A stretch of DNA of 64,000 nt, taken from NCBI GenBank assembly GCA_002869855.2, contig NEWQ02000013.1, positions 101,550-165,549 of the forward strand. The letters run 5' to 3'. Of the stretch, positions 51,814 to 60,771 are shown piece after piece. The notes under the pieces were generated by a model. It was not told the origin of the DNA, ran no database searches, and saw only the letters and a program-made list of their open reading frames with translations. This stretch comes from Nitrospira sp. CG24D. Lineage in GTDB: Bacteria > Nitrospirota > Nitrospiria > Nitrospirales > Nitrospiraceae. The translations under genes and the position numbers were made by a program. The first letter of the stretch is position 1. The number at the start of each line of letters is the position of its first letter.

Positions 51814-52338
51814 ATGATGCACTCTAGACCAAACAGGCTCAGCAAATTTCGTTCACAAGAAGGGGGATTTACCCTTCTTGAAATCATGATCGTGGTCGTC
51901 ATTGTTGGGATTGCTGCGGCGTTGGCTGTTCCGAATCTGACGTTTATGTATGCCAAGTACGAACTCTACGAAACAACAACGACGCTCTATAACCGACTCC
52001 TTATGGCTCGCACTGCGGCAATTAGCCGGAGCGCTATGATTGTGGCTGCTCCTGCCAATGCGCCGTTGAACTTGGACACTGTGGATACGATGACGTTTAC
52101 GGCTCCCCTTGGGAGTGAGAGACTCCCCCTCAATGTACGATTCGTGCTTCCGCTTCCAGTTAATCCCATCGGATTCACGCCACGTGGATTGAGCACAACG
52201 CCTCTAGCGGCCCAGACGATTCAATTGCAAAGCGTACGTAACCCCAGTCTGATTTATACGATCTCACTCGCGCCTTCAGGGAAGGTGACGTGGTGTCGGC
52301 AGGCCATCAACCCCTGTGTGTTGAACGCCACATCATGA
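51814..52338 (+). CDS. GspH/FimT-type minor pseudopilin (set 2)
   Basis: A 174-residue pseudopilin with cleavage motif GGFTLLEIMIVVVIVGIAAA (Glu5 present), a helix, and the GspH-type domain with LLMARTAAISRSAMIVAAPA and a closing APSGKVTWC. It belongs to a second set of minor pseudopilins after the ATPase gene. It overlaps the next gene (ATGA at 52335). Confidence 0.88.
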   Translation: MMHSRPNRLSKFRSQEGGFTLLEIMIVVVIVGIAAALAVPNLTFMYAKYELYETTTTLYNRLLMARTAAISRSAMIVAAPANAPLNLDTVDTMTFTAPLGSERLPLNVRFVLPLPVNPIGFTPRGLSTTPLAAQTIQLQSVRNPSLIYTISLAPSGKVTWCRQAINPCVLNATS

Positions 52339-52874
52339 ACGGAGGAGCAGGCGAAACCATCATGAAGGAACGCAACGAAAAGGGCTTCACGCTGGTAGAG
52401 GTGCTGATCTCGGCGGCCATTCTCGGTGTGGGTGTGATGGGTATGGCAGCCATGCAGGGCGTGTCTCTCGGTAAGAATGTGGATGCCAATGATTTATCAA
52501 TTGTGACGAATATTGCGGCCGATATGATGGAGCGAATTCAGAACAACCGGCGGTACTCCTGGGCATACAACAATCTTAATACGACCGGTGCAGGCAACTG
52601 TCTTGTCGGAGGATTGCCTGCACCCCCGCCGCTCGGCATCCCACCGATCACCAAGCCGCAGGTGACACAGACGGTTCAGGGAGATTGCACTCAGTGGCGG
52701 GCGAGGATTTTGGGCTCAAACCTCGCGAATGGCGCTGGTCTGGTAACCGCGACTCCGGTGGCACCGGCTGGATCCGGCGCAATGCAGGTCATGGTCAGAG
52801 TGAACTGGAATGAACGAGGATCGGCACAGCGACCTAGAACGGTAATGTTTCAATCGCTTGTCGTTCCTGAGTAA
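52335..52874 (+). CDS. PilV-type minor pseudopilin (set 2)
   Basis: A 179-residue protein with prepilin motif KGFTLVEVLISAAILGVGVM (Glu5), then DLSIVTNIAADMMERIQNNR, the conserved PilV segment. It ends with a beta domain and VRVNWNERGS near the C-terminus. ATG 52335 overlaps the previous stop (ATGA); ATG 52362 is an alternative with a shorter pre-sequence. Confidence 0.88.
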   Translation: MNGGAGETIMKERNEKGFTLVEVLISAAILGVGVMGMAAMQGVSLGKNVDANDLSIVTNIAADMMERIQNNRRYSWAYNNLNTTGAGNCLVGGLPAPPPLGIPPITKPQVTQTVQGDCTQWRARILGSNLANGAGLVTATPVAPAGSGAMQVMVRVNWNERGSAQRPRTVMFQSLVVPE

Positions 52875-52921
52875 TCAGTGAGCAGCCGGGTTGAGTCGGA
52901 CGAGAAGGACTAGGTGAACCG

Positions 52922-54151
52922 ATGACGACACAGGCGCAGGTTCGGAATCAGGCCCAAGCCGGCTTCACGCTGACCGAGGTCATGATTGCAGCCGCCATGA
53001 CAACCGCGATTTTGGCGGCTGGGTTCGGGGCCTTGACCGTGACTCAGAAAGGCGCCAGGGTCAGCGGGCAGGTAGGAAATACGCAAGCCACAGCTCGTAA
53101 CGCCCTCGATATGATCACGGCCGATCTCAAGCTTGCCGGTTTTGGCATGCAGGGACTCACGACGCCTGTCGGAGGGTGTCATATCAACGGGACTCCGTCG
53201 GCGCTCGTCCCTGTGGACAATTTCCCGGCAGGAGCCGATTTCGGGCCTGACTCCATCTCAATGGTTGTTCCGATGACGAATTCGATTACTGCGGTGGGAG
53301 CCTTGTGGCAGGTATTTGTGCCGCCGGCCGGGACCATCGGGGGACCGAATGTGCCCATTGCCAACATACCGATGCCGGCGAATGCTACCACGGGGATGGG
53401 CAACGCCATTCCTGGCGGGTTTCTCGCGCTGCCGGGAAATGTGGTGTCGATCGGCGGGGTGGCCGGGTCGACTATCCAGGCGGCAAATGTCGGCGGACTA
53501 GCCATAAACCCGGCCATTCAGGGTCCGACGACTTTTGGTACCGGAACTCAGGTCTATCTGGTGCAGTGCATTACCTATCAAGTAATTCCGCCGCCTGACG
53601 CCCTCAACATTTGCCAGGGGTCGGCGCCTTGTCTCGTTCGTGGGGCGGTACCAGCGGCGCTGGTATTACCGGGTACGCCGCCGAACTGCAATCAGGTCAA
53701 CGCGAACTGCGTGCCCATTATGGATGGGGTCGAAGACCTTCAATTGGAATATGCGTGCGATGGCTGCAGTCCGATCATCAACTCAGGAAATCCTGATGGG
53801 CAGATCGACGACCTGAACGGGAATAACATTTTCGACACCCCAGATTTTCTGACGAACAGAAATTGGTTCGGCACGGCGGCGCCTTTTGGTGCGTCCATGA
53901 CACCGGCAAAGATCCGTATGGCGCAAGTTACAATCGTCGCTCGGCAAACGCAGTTGGACCAGGGGCTGGGCGAAGGCATCTCGACGAACGTATCGAACAA
54001 TATCGGTATTACCAACGTGAGCGACCACAATCATGCGACCGGGGTCTTTGCATTTGGCGATAACACTACGCCGGCTCAACAGCAAGCCTATTTGCAGTTT
54101 CGCAGACGGGTGCAGACGCGCACGGTTGAGCTCCGAAATCTGAGGTCATAA
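52922..54151 (+). CDS. PilW-type minor pseudopilin (set 2)
   Basis: A 409-residue protein with prepilin motif AGFTLTEVMIAAAMTTAILA (Glu5), the PilW-typical TARNALDMITADLKLAGFGM, several Cys and an acidic loop GQIDDLNGNNIFDTPDF that resembles a calcium-binding turn. It is larger than usual for PilW (about 350). It sits between PilV- and PilX-type genes as in pseudomonad fimU-pilVWXY1 clusters. Confidence 0.87.
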   Translation: MTTQAQVRNQAQAGFTLTEVMIAAAMTTAILAAGFGALTVTQKGARVSGQVGNTQATARNALDMITADLKLAGFGMQGLTTPVGGCHINGTPSALVPVDNFPAGADFGPDSISMVVPMTNSITAVGALWQVFVPPAGTIGGPNVPIANIPMPANATTGMGNAIPGGFLALPGNVVSIGGVAGSTIQAANVGGLAINPAIQGPTTFGTGTQVYLVQCITYQVIPPPDALNICQGSAPCLVRGAVPAALVLPGTPPNCNQVNANCVPIMDGVEDLQLEYACDGCSPIINSGNPDGQIDDLNGNNIFDTPDFLTNRNWFGTAAPFGASMTPAKIRMAQVTIVARQTQLDQGLGEGISTNVSNNIGITNVSDHNHATGVFAFGDNTTPAQQQAYLQFRRRVQTRTVELRNLRS

Positions 54152-54153
54152 TC

Positions 54154-54762
54154 ATGAGACAAGCTGATGGCATCCATGCTCAAGAATGCAGGCAAGACTC
54201 GCTGGGTCTTGATGAACGAGGCACAACGTTCATGACCGTGATGATGATCATGCTGATGGCCGGCACGCTCGGCGTATCCGCGCTCACCATGACCGGCTTG
54301 GAAAACTCGATGGCCGGTGCGATCAGAATGGTCGAGGAGGGGACGGATGCCGCGGAGTCCTGTGTGGGCATGTCCGTAAATGTGATTCAAAATTCGGTTG
54401 ACCCCGGAGTAGTTCCCGCTACGCTCATCGCACCGGCAGGGCCTGTGCCGGCGGCCAATGCCGCCATACTCAGTCAGGAAATCAATGGAGCCCCAGTCTC
54501 GATGAGGAACAATCCGGATGTGGCGGTGGGCGCCGGGAATGCCCCCAACATCACGATGGCCGTGAATAACTATCTGGTGAACGGCGACATTGATTTTCTC
54601 TACAGCAAGCAACGAGCGGGCAGCGATGAAAACACGAAGGATTTTTTCTATCGTGTCGATTGCACGGCGGCCAATGCAGCGACCGGGGCGACAAGCCGGG
54701 TCATTGCGGTATTTGATTGTCTCCATCTGGGGTCCGATACCTGTCAGCGCCGGGCGCTGTAG
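54154..54762 (+). CDS. PilX-type minor pilin component (set 2)
   Basis: A 202-residue protein with an N-terminal hydrophobic segment (RGTTFMTVMMIMLMAGTLGV) lacking Glu5, followed by MAGAIRMVEEGTDAAESCVG, the conserved PilX pattern (M-x-G-x2-R-x-x-x-x-A-x-x-A-A-E). It starts 3 bases after the PilW-type stop. PilX modulates pilus assembly and adhesion with PilY1, whose gene follows. Confidence 0.8.
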   Translation: MRQADGIHAQECRQDSLGLDERGTTFMTVMMIMLMAGTLGVSALTMTGLENSMAGAIRMVEEGTDAAESCVGMSVNVIQNSVDPGVVPATLIAPAGPVPAANAAILSQEINGAPVSMRNNPDVAVGAGNAPNITMAVNNYLVNGDIDFLYSKQRAGSDENTKDFFYRVDCTAANAATGATSRVIAVFDCLHLGSDTCQRRAL

Positions 54763-54814
54763 AACATTGATTCTTGATTGGCGATGCCGCATGGGCAAGG
54801 GAGGGATGACGACG

Positions 54815-55168
54815 ATGAGAGTCACGACGCACCAGTCACAAATGCGGACATCCTTAATGGCTCTGGCCCTAGCGAGCGCGCTCGCTGTCGGCTTGTCACT
54901 CGCTGTGGGAGCAGAAGATGGGCAGGCTGATCAGTTGCTCCCGGCCATGACGGTCGGGTACCAGAGCGGGAAAATCACGGCCGTCTACGAGAAGACCTTT
55001 CAGATCGATGGCAGGACCTATAGCCTCACGTCGGATGCCGTCATTCTCGACGACAGCGGCAATCAAGCGGATGCAGGCATGCTTGCGGTCACTCTTGAGG
55101 TCCAGTATCACCTCAAGAAGGAGCAGAACGATAAGATCGACCGCATGATCATCTTTTTGCCGCGTTAA
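54815..55168 (+). CDS. Small exported protein in the pilus cluster
   Basis: A 117-residue protein with a signal peptide (about 1-33, ending AVGAED), then a small beta-rich domain: YQSGKITAVYEKTFQIDGRT, YSLTSDAVILDDSGNQ, VTLEVQYHLKKEQNDKIDRM. It matches the pattern of small pilus-associated proteins such as PilP-like or PilE-neighbour proteins, but I cannot name a family. AAGGGAGGG precedes ATG 54815. It lies between pilX and pilY1, so it probably serves the pilus tip complex. Confidence 0.75.
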   Translation: MRVTTHQSQMRTSLMALALASALAVGLSLAVGAEDGQADQLLPAMTVGYQSGKITAVYEKTFQIDGRTYSLTSDAVILDDSGNQADAGMLAVTLEVQYHLKKEQNDKIDRMIIFLPR

Positions 55169-55224
55169 GCCGCCGACAAAGAAGTCTTGAAGAGATTAGA
55201 GAGAGGATAAGGGAGGGTGCCATC

Positions 55225-58200
55225 ATGAAGTGCCGAAATCTCGCAGTTCGTGGAGCCATCATGAGCGTGCTCATCGGGACCTTGATCGGCCCTGGTGCGA
55301 GCCTCGCCCAAACCATGGACCAGTACTATTCCGTGCCCCCCTTTGTCTCTGAACAGGTGGCGCCGAACATTCTCCTGATCCTCGACAATTCCGGCAGCAT
55401 GGGGGGGCGGGCCTGCGACGCGACCTGGTGCGGCATCCACTCAGACGGATTGCTCACGCCCATCACCCAAAACTTTGTGGCTGATAGCACCTACAGCGGC
55501 TATTTCGGTTCGCTGACTTGTTACACCTACGATGCGACGAACGCTAGGTTTGAGGTCTCAACCGTGAGGGGATCCTTGAGTACGGCTTGTCCCAATACCA
55601 CAGAGTGGGATGGGAATCTGCTCAACTGGGCAACATTCAGACGGTTTGATGCCCTCAAGAAGTCCATGTCGGGAGGCGATTGCGCCGTGACTCGCAACGC
55701 AGATGGGACCTGCCCTCCGACCGGAACACCGGCTAAAATTACCATCAGGGCGCAATCTGTATTCGGGAGTACGGCCTGCTGCCAACATCATACAACAAAT
55801 GCTGTTCCCAGCGGTGGAGCAAATGGGTATACAGGACGCGTCCCAACCTCAGTGACAACGGGGACTCCGGCCAATCTCTACATTCATCTTCGAGGGGGAA
55901 CATCCGGGATGCAGGGGACCTTTTGTGTGGACAATGATGCGAGCAGCCCGCCTAGTAATGGAACAGCGTGCAATAGGAACTCGGATAACAGCAGCGATTC
56001 GGACGGTTTTATAGAGTCGCAGTACAGTCTTCGTCTTGCCATGGCTACGGAGCCAACCGGCGTGGTCCAACAGATCGGGCCCCAGGCTCGCTTCGGACTC
56101 TTTGAGTTCAAAGGAACGGGAGATGGGGCCAGAATGTTGGTCGGGATCGGCTCGCGCCAGTCCATTGACTTCTCTGGGACAGCGGTGGAGACCTTTAATA
56201 CGAATACGGCAGCCATCCTCGATGGGATCGGAGAATCGTTTCCTGCAACGTGGACACCGCTGTCTGAATCCCTATACGAAGCCACCCGGTATGTCGCACA
56301 AGTCAATTCGACGTTTCTCTCCACTGCCTATGTGTATCCCATCGCCTATTCAGGCGGGAACTCGAATGGTGTGGCGTTCGGGGCTACCGGGGTAGGCTCT
56401 GTCGGAACGTCTGAAATTACGGCGCTGACGGCTCCTGAAACCTGTCCGGCCGGCTACATCACCAATGCCTGTGGACGGGACCCTTATTTCTTCGGCAGCA
56501 ACCACACCCCCGCTTGGGCGACGACGTCCACACAGGTGAGCTGCTGCAAAACATTCGTCATACTCGTCACCGACGGTGAGCCGACGCAGGATCTGAATAT
56601 CCCCGCTGGGCTCCAAGACTTTGCGCATGGGCGACACGGACTTCATTGTGCAGGGGGCAGCGCGACCATCCATACTCCGAACGGGACCTGTAATACCAAC
56701 GCCGGCACTCCGGCTGCGACCTTGCTTGGTGAGCACAAGACAGACTACGCCAGCAGCGGGACCCATTATCTTGATGACGTGGCCTACTGGGCCCATACCA
56801 ACGACTTACGGCCTTGCAGTGGAACTGCGGATGGCACAATTGCCGTGCTTGGGGTGACCGGGCATTGCCTCCAGGGATTCCAAAATGTCAACGTCTATAC
56901 GTTCTTTGCTTTCGGTAATATTGCAGGGCGAGAGATCTTGATGCACACGGCACAGCTTGGCGGATTTGAAGACACCAACGGAAACAATCTTCCAGACCTG
57001 GCGTCGGAGTGGGATAAGGTGGTCAATGCCACCGGGGCTCCCGGCACCGATGGCATTCCCGACACCTATTTTGAATCGTCGAATGTAGACGACCTGCAAG
57101 AGCGTCTCATGGCCACCATCACGGCGATCATCCGCAAGAGCGCCTCCGGTACGTCGATTTCGGTCTTGGCGACGGCATCCACCGGAGAAGGGTCGATCTA
57201 TCAGGCCTATTTCTTTACGAGCGACGTCGGACAGGCGGGAGCCAACGTCAAGTGGACGGGCTACACCCATTCCCTGTTCGTCGACGGGTTCGGCAATTTT
57301 CGTGAAGACACGATCCAGGACGGGAAATTGGTGTATGAGCAGGATCGGATCATCACCACGCGATACGACAACAATTCCTTAAGTCCGACGTATCAGAAAG
57401 TGCTGGTCGATAAGTTCGAGGACCTTAATGGAGACGGGGTGGCAGACAGCGCCACGCCGATTCTCACGTCCGACTTGAAATCCATCATGCCCGTGTGGGA
57501 GGCGGGGAAAGAGCTCGCGTACACGACTTCTGGGGCGCGCACCATCCTGACCTGGGTCGACACGAATAATGACGGCGTCGTCAATCCGTCGGAACAGATC
57601 GATTTCAATACGGCGAACTGCGCCGCCCTCAAAGACTATCTTCGGTATGCGACCGATACCTGTTCCGGCAGCTCAAACGCTATGAACCTCATCAATTTCA
57701 TTCGCGGCGACGAAGTGGCGGGCCTGCGGACCAGAATGCTGGAGACGCCGGTCGGGAGCGGGACCTATAAAGTCTGGAAGTTGGGAGATCCGATCCATTC
57801 AACGCCGACGATCGTGGGTGCGCCGAAAGCCCGGTACGATTTGAGCTACGGAGATGCCGGCTACAATGCGTTTTATCAGCAATACCGGAATCGTCGACAA
57901 GTAGCGTACGTCGGCGCGAATGATGGAATGCTCCATGCGTTCAACGGCGGGTACTACCATAAGGGCGACGATTCAACGACGGCTGGTACTGTTGAGTATG
58001 GATGGTACACCAAGAATCCGACCGACAATTCGAGCGGTCCGAATCTTGGGGCAGAAATGTGGTCGTTTATTCCACAAGAATTGCTTCCCCACCTGCAATG
58101 GCTGGCGAGAGTAGACTATACCCACGTGTATTACGTCGATCTGAAGCCGACGATCACAGAAGCTCGGGTGTTTACTCCGGATGCCGACCATCCGGGAGGA

Positions 58201-59625
58201 TGGGGGACGATTCTCATTGGCGGGTTCCGCATGGGAGGCAGTTGCGGTCAATGTGTGGCTGGGTCCGGCGCCCCTCCGATGACGGCGATCATCAACGGCG
58301 AGGCCACGGCGAGAAACTTTTATAGTGCCTATTTTGCGCTTGATGTGACCAATCCTGAAGTCAGTCCCAAGCTGCTATGGGTATTTACCGATAGCGGGTT
58401 GGGATTAACCACGAGCTATCCATCGGTCGTGCGGATGAATCCCAATACCGATGCGATCACCTCAACGGTAAACGAGAAATGGTTTGCGGTGTTCGGGTCT
58501 GGACCGAACGGCTACCAGGCCGACCTGCCTTCTGCTCCCTCGCAATCGGCGAAGCTGTATGTGGTGGATCTCAAGAATGGCCCAAAGGTGGCTGCCAGTG
58601 GCAGCTTGACGACCATGCCTATCGGAAGCTGGCGATCGTTTATGGGGCACGTGGTATCGATCGATAAGGATCTGGACTGGCGAACGGATGTGGCCTATAT
58701 GGGGCGAACGATTCACGATGGGGCCCTGCCCTGGCGCGGGAAAATGTACCGCCTCACCATGAATTGTCCTGCCGCTCCCTGTACCCCGGCTACCTGGGGG
58801 ATTGCGAACGGGGCCAATCGGACTCCGACGGAAGTCATTGATGATTTCTTCGATGCAGGTACAGGCACCACGGTTGAAGTCGGTCCAACGGCCGCTGCGC
58901 CGGCGGTGACGATCGATGATACCAACGCCACTTGGGTATTCTTTGGGACGGGTCGGTATTTTGGAAATGCTGATAAGGTCGATAACACCATTCAGCGGCT
59001 CTATGGCCTCAAAGACAAGGTCATGAACGGGTCCTGCACGCAAACCTCGACGGTCAACTGTCACAGCGATGATCTGGTCGATGTGACTAGTGCAGTGGTT
59101 TGCCTGGTGTGCAGTGGGGCGACGAATCAGGTCACTGATCCGACTAATCCCAGCGTGACAAGCGTTGAGGGCACCGGGGCAAATTCGATGATGGGGCTGG
59201 TTGCGAGCAAGGATGGGTGGCGGATCACGCTGCCTGGACCGGTCACGATTTCCACCGTCAACTATTCTGCAGAGCGATCAGTAGTGAATCCGACTCTGAT
59301 TGCCGGCGTGATTTTCCTGCCGACGTTCGTGCCGACGAACGACTTCTGCGCGTCTGACGGAATCAGCTATCTGTATGTGCTCTTCTATAAGACCGGTACG
59401 GCGCCCCCCTATGCTGTGGTGGGGACCACGCCGTCCGGTGCGAATACCAATATCAACACCAAGGTTGATCTCGGAGTCGGTCTGGCCTCGTCAGGATCGA
59501 TGCACGTCGGGCAGGAAGACGGAAAAATCTGTAACCAAATGAGCGGTGGTAACGCGGTCTGTACGAATACGGCATTGAAAGAGTTCTATAGTCGATTCGT
59601 CAGTTGGGTACATCAACGAGACTGA
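55225..59625 (+). CDS. pilY1: PilY1-type pilus tip adhesin
   Basis: A 1466-residue secreted protein with a signal peptide (about 1-28). Residues about 45-640 contain a von Willebrand A-type domain with the metal-site motif LLILDNSGSMGG (D-x-S-x-S) and many Cys. The C-terminal half (about 830-1300) is the PilY1 beta-propeller, with HSTPTIVGAPKARYD and VAYVGANDGMLHAFNGGYY. Calcium-style loops occur at DLNGDGVADS (near 735) and DTNNDGVVNPSEQID (near 778), like the PilY1 retraction-control site. It is an adhesin and mechanosensor at the pilus tip. Confidence 0.93.
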   Translation: MKCRNLAVRGAIMSVLIGTLIGPGASLAQTMDQYYSVPPFVSEQVAPNILLILDNSGSMGGRACDATWCGIHSDGLLTPITQNFVADSTYSGYFGSLTCYTYDATNARFEVSTVRGSLSTACPNTTEWDGNLLNWATFRRFDALKKSMSGGDCAVTRNADGTCPPTGTPAKITIRAQSVFGSTACCQHHTTNAVPSGGANGYTGRVPTSVTTGTPANLYIHLRGGTSGMQGTFCVDNDASSPPSNGTACNRNSDNSSDSDGFIESQYSLRLAMATEPTGVVQQIGPQARFGLFEFKGTGDGARMLVGIGSRQSIDFSGTAVETFNTNTAAILDGIGESFPATWTPLSESLYEATRYVAQVNSTFLSTAYVYPIAYSGGNSNGVAFGATGVGSVGTSEITALTAPETCPAGYITNACGRDPYFFGSNHTPAWATTSTQVSCCKTFVILVTDGEPTQDLNIPAGLQDFAHGRHGLHCAGGSATIHTPNGTCNTNAGTPAATLLGEHKTDYASSGTHYLDDVAYWAHTNDLRPCSGTADGTIAVLGVTGHCLQGFQNVNVYTFFAFGNIAGREILMHTAQLGGFEDTNGNNLPDLASEWDKVVNATGAPGTDGIPDTYFESSNVDDLQERLMATITAIIRKSASGTSISVLATASTGEGSIYQAYFFTSDVGQAGANVKWTGYTHSLFVDGFGNFREDTIQDGKLVYEQDRIITTRYDNNSLSPTYQKVLVDKFEDLNGDGVADSATPILTSDLKSIMPVWEAGKELAYTTSGARTILTWVDTNNDGVVNPSEQIDFNTANCAALKDYLRYATDTCSGSSNAMNLINFIRGDEVAGLRTRMLETPVGSGTYKVWKLGDPIHSTPTIVGAPKARYDLSYGDAGYNAFYQQYRNRRQVAYVGANDGMLHAFNGGYYHKGDDSTTAGTVEYGWYTKNPTDNSSGPNLGAEMWSFIPQELLPHLQWLARVDYTHVYYVDLKPTITEARVFTPDADHPGGWGTILIGGFRMGGSCGQCVAGSGAPPMTAIINGEATARNFYSAYFALDVTNPEVSPKLLWVFTDSGLGLTTSYPSVVRMNPNTDAITSTVNEKWFAVFGSGPNGYQADLPSAPSQSAKLYVVDLKNGPKVAASGSLTTMPIGSWRSFMGHVVSIDKDLDWRTDVAYMGRTIHDGALPWRGKMYRLTMNCPAAPCTPATWGIANGANRTPTEVIDDFFDAGTGTTVEVGPTAAAPAVTIDDTNATWVFFGTGRYFGNADKVDNTIQRLYGLKDKVMNGSCTQTSTVNCHSDDLVDVTSAVVCLVCSGATNQVTDPTNPSVTSVEGTGANSMMGLVASKDGWRITLPGPVTISTVNYSAERSVVNPTLIAGVIFLPTFVPTNDFCASDGISYLYVLFYKTGTAPPYAVVGTTPSGANTNINTKVDLGVGLASSGSMHVGQEDGKICNQMSGGNAVCTNTALKEFYSRFVSWVHQRD

Positions 59626-59685
59626 TGTTGTCTGAGCGTCGGCGATGGTCAACAACGGGCCATCGTCGGCCCATGATTCTCTAGA

Positions 59686-60672
59686 ATGAGTCGAAAAGAC
59701 AAGATGATGGTTCGTCACCCCAATAGACAGTTCTTGATTGCCTGTGCGTTGGTCATTCTGAGTGGAACCGCCTGTACTGGCGGAACTGCATCTGAACCGG
59801 CAAAGGGGGCTGGAGTTACCGGAAACGGGCCCCCCGTCATGGTGCTGGCGAAGATTCTCCAGAGCCCGATTCCTCTGACGGGACCAGTCGGAGTCCAAGC
59901 GCTGGCAGAGGACCCTGAGCGGGAATCTATCACCTATTCCTATCAGTGGTATGTGAATGATGCCTTGGTCTCCGGCCAAACGAATCCGACCTTTCCAGCC
60001 GAACTGCTGCGCCGCGGGCAAATGATTTCTGTCGAGATTACACCGTCTGACGGAAAGCAGAAGGGAAAGCCTGTTCGAACTCCGGCGGCACAGGTCGGCA
60101 ATACCGCCCCCCATATCACCGCAGTGACATTGACCCCCCAGACGGTACAGCCAGGGGGCAAGCTGATGGCAGAGGTGGCTGCGAGCGATCCCGATCACGA
60201 TCGGGTTGATTTGACCTATCGCTGGTTTAGGAATGACGCGGTCGTCAAGGAGGGGGAAGAGGCGTTCTTTGATACGGCTGGATTGGCTCCACGAGACAAG
60301 GTTGTGGTCGAAGTGACGGCGCGAGACTCTCAGGCCTTGGGTAATATGCTGCGCTCCGATGTCGTGACGCTGGGCAACAACGCTCCTACGATTGTGTCGA
60401 CTCCCCCTGCACCAGTGACGCCGGATCAATATGACTATGCTGTCAGAGCGACGGACTCCGATGGGGATCGCTTGACCTATGAGTTGGAAACGGCTCCTGC
60501 CGGGATGACCATTGAGTCTGCTACCGGGCAGATTACCTGGATGATCCCACCGGGCAACCGGGGCGTCTTTCACGTTAAGGTCTTGGCAAAAGATGGCCAG
60601 GGTGGCACGGCCTACCAGGAATTTGACCTCGCATTTGGCGTCAGCCTCCCAGGTAAATCAGCGGGGGCGTAG
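59686..60672 (+). CDS. Ig-like / cadherin-like lipoprotein
   Basis: A 328-residue protein with a lipoprotein signal (ACALVILSGTAC, lipobox LSGTAC near residue 28 from ATG 59686; ATG 59704 is also possible). It has three tandem beta-sandwich repeats (about 45-120, 125-215, 220-320). The first two share the pattern D-x-x-x-Y-x-W-Y/F-x-N-D-x-V; the third is putative-Ig/cadherin style (RATDSDGDRLTYELETAPAG, ITWMIPPGNRGVF). It is probably a surface or periplasmic scaffold. It is the last gene of the pilus cluster and may be used by it. Confidence 0.78.
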   Translation: MSRKDKMMVRHPNRQFLIACALVILSGTACTGGTASEPAKGAGVTGNGPPVMVLAKILQSPIPLTGPVGVQALAEDPERESITYSYQWYVNDALVSGQTNPTFPAELLRRGQMISVEITPSDGKQKGKPVRTPAAQVGNTAPHITAVTLTPQTVQPGGKLMAEVAASDPDHDRVDLTYRWFRNDAVVKEGEEAFFDTAGLAPRDKVVVEVTARDSQALGNMLRSDVVTLGNNAPTIVSTPPAPVTPDQYDYAVRATDSDGDRLTYELETAPAGMTIESATGQITWMIPPGNRGVFHVKVLAKDGQGGTAYQEFDLAFGVSLPGKSAGA

Positions 60673-60700
60673 CCCTGCCTGCTCTGTTCCTTACTTCTCC

Positions 60701-60730
60701 TTGTCTCGCCTTTTCTTCCTCTGCTAGAAT
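60701..60730 (+). promoter_or_regulatory. Promoter of phoH-ybeY-ftsY
   Basis: TTGTCT at 60701-60706 and TAGAAT at 60725-60730 with 18-base spacing, 41 bases before the phoH start. An AGGAGGG ribosome site follows. Confidence 0.65.
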
Positions 60731-60771
60731 CAACCCATCTGACGCTCTAGGAGGGAGACTACCCTGCATTC

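Noticed and set aside
59636..59676. Inverted repeat after pilY1 as a terminator
   Set aside because: An imperfect stem exists but no T-run follows and two alternative pairings compete; not strong enough to list.
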